A stretch of 12,533 nt of DNA from Candidatus Microgenomates bacterium (GTDB lineage: Bacteria > Patescibacteriota > Microgenomatia > UBA12405 > UBA6130). The notes beneath the pieces were generated by a model that saw only the letters and a program-made list of their open reading frames with translations, was not told the DNA's origin and ran no database searches. Shown here in pieces: positions 11,451 to 12,533 of this stretch (positions are counted from its first letter, which is position 1; each line of letters opens with the position of its first letter). The position numbers were made by a program, and so were the translations under genes. The DNA lies in assembly GCA_015485895.1 (NCBI GenBank), contig WFSR01000074.1:1-12533 (forward strand). Reading direction: 5' to 3'.

Positions 11451-12533
11451 ATGAAAAAGAGAAAATTGAATTTTGGCCGGCAAGTTTTAGTGGCACTTTT
11501 TTTCTTCCTTTTAGGGGTGGGCGTCAATCAGCGTTGGCATTGGCCGGGGCGGTGGTTGATGTCGGCAGACCAACCGGTAGAGGCAAAAGCGAACCTTAAT
11601 CTTTTTTGGCAAGTCTGGGGACTTTTGGAAAAACATTATCTCAATTCTAAAGCCTTAAATAAACAGAAGATGGTTTATGGGGCAATTGAGGGGATGGTTG
11701 CCTCTTTGGGTGATCCCTATACTGTTTTTCTACCACCGGAAGAAAATAAATTGGATCAGGAGGATCTTGGCGGCGAATTTGGTGGGGTTGGCATTCAACT
11801 TGGCTTTCGCAATCACCATTTGACGGTTATTGCTCCTTTGAAAGGTACCCCGGCAGAAAGGGCTGGTATTAAAAGTGGCGATATCATTCTGCACATCAAG
11901 GATGAGAAAAAGCATCTGGATGTTTCCAGCGAGCGTATCTCTTTGCCCCAAGCGGTTAAATGGATCCGGGGGCCAATTGGGACAGCGGTAACCCTAACCG
12001 TCCAGCAGCCCAATGATAGCCGACCACGGGTTATCAAAATTATCCGGGGGAGAATTGTTGTCCCGACAGTAGTTTGGAAGGAGGTAAATGTTGGCGATAA
12101 GAAAATTGCTTATGTGCGCGTTTACCGCTTTGCTGAGGTTTTGCCAACTCAGTGGACAAAATTTGACCAACAAGAACGAGAATGGCAGCACGATAGCCAT
12201 TTTGCCGGTATTGTTCTTGACTTGCGTGACAATCCAGGCGGCTACTTAAGCGGGGCGGTTTATTTGGCTAGTGAGTTTTTGCCCCGGGGGGTGGTGGTTA
12301 AACAGGACAACGGCCGCGGCCGGGATAAGATTTATCAGGTTGACCATCAGGGACAGTTGCTTCAAGTACCTCTGGTGGTGTTGGTGAACCGCGGCTCGGC
12401 GTCAGCGGCGGAAATTTTAGCCGGGGCGCTCCAGGCCCATAAACGGGCTGTTCTAGTAGGGGAGCGGACTTTTGGTAAGGGGACGGTTCAAGAACCAGAA
12501 TCGTTGCCCGGTGGCGCTGGCCTTCATATTACC
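11451..12533 (+). CDS. S41 family C-terminal processing protease (partial)
   Basis: A CtpA/Prc-type serine protease, cut by the window end after 361 residues. A basic MKKRKLNFGR start and a hydrophobic stretch at 11-25 form a signal anchor, so the rest should be outside the membrane. Residues about 46-95 contain the S41 N-terminal helix region with LGDPYTVFLPPEE. A PDZ domain follows at about 107-187 (GGVGIQLG, AERAGIKSGDIIL), which binds substrate C-termini. The core has IVLDLRDNPGG (254-264), the nucleophile Ser318 in GSASAAEILAGAL and the general-base Lys343 in TFGKGTVQ, spaced 25 residues as in Prc. The ATG lies one base after the preceding stop. The C-terminus is missing here. Confidence 0.93.
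   Translation, partial: MKKRKLNFGRQVLVALFFFLLGVGVNQRWHWPGRWLMSADQPVEAKANLNLFWQVWGLLEKHYLNSKALNKQKMVYGAIEGMVASLGDPYTVFLPPEENKLDQEDLGGEFGGVGIQLGFRNHHLTVIAPLKGTPAERAGIKSGDIILHIKDEKKHLDVSSERISLPQAVKWIRGPIGTAVTLTVQQPNDSRPRVIKIIRGRIVVPTVVWKEVNVGDKKIAYVRVYRFAEVLPTQWTKFDQQEREWQHDSHFAGIVLDLRDNPGGYLSGAVYLASEFLPRGVVVKQDNGRGRDKIYQVDHQGQLLQVPLVVLVNRGSASAAEILAGALQAHKRAVLVGERTFGKGTVQEPESLPGGAGLHIT

Overview
The window looks like a chromosomal piece of a Candidate Phyla Radiation (Patescibacteria) genome, most likely of the Microgenomates (OP11) type. The grounds are short, tightly packed information-processing genes with 1-4 base overlaps, proteins close to minimal length, a standard code (many genes end in TGA, which argues against the UGA-recoding Gracilibacteria/Absconditabacteria), AT-rich foldback repeats between transcription units, and an rpsF-ssb-rpsR cluster not followed by rplI. 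The lineage is inferred from style and gene order, not from a tree. All recognised genes lie on the + strand.

Layout: (1) 1-337 is non-coding, made of a 7-bp repeat, a GTCATCC-bounded foldback and a TTTGGAA-type foldback element. (2) 338-3579 holds dprA and topA, overlapping by 4 bases. (3) 3567-4099 is the largest gap. It contains a 7-bp-period array that supplies the topA stop codon, a second foldback element with a telomere-like TTTAGGG run, and a leader with a possible Trp-rich mini-ORF and a strong hairpin. (4) 4100-7509 holds rpsU, yqeY, a degenerate ybeY, dnaX, ybaB and recR, all overlapping or nearly so. (5) 7504-7658 is a third foldback element with perfect 11-bp terminal inverted repeats. 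(6) 7724-9596 holds a small Lys/Glu/Pro-rich protein and cysS. (7) 9632 to the end holds rpsF, ssb, rpsR, an unrecognised basic protein and the start of a membrane-anchored S41 (CtpA-type) protease cut by the window edge.

Together these genes cover DNA processing (DprA, TopA, DnaX, YbaB, RecR, SSB) and translation (S21, S6, S18, CysRS, YqeY, YbeY-like). The first genes of three transcription units (dprA, the 7724 gene, rpsF) show -10-like boxes ending only 6-11 bases before the ATG and have no Shine-Dalgarno, which suggests near-leaderless mRNAs. rpsU and several internal genes carry strong AGGAGG sites. No mobile element with a transposase, CRISPR array, tRNA or rRNA was seen. The more unusual material is in the intergenic repeats, the rpsU leader, the damaged YbeY active site, and the unrecognised protein that occupies the usual rplI position.
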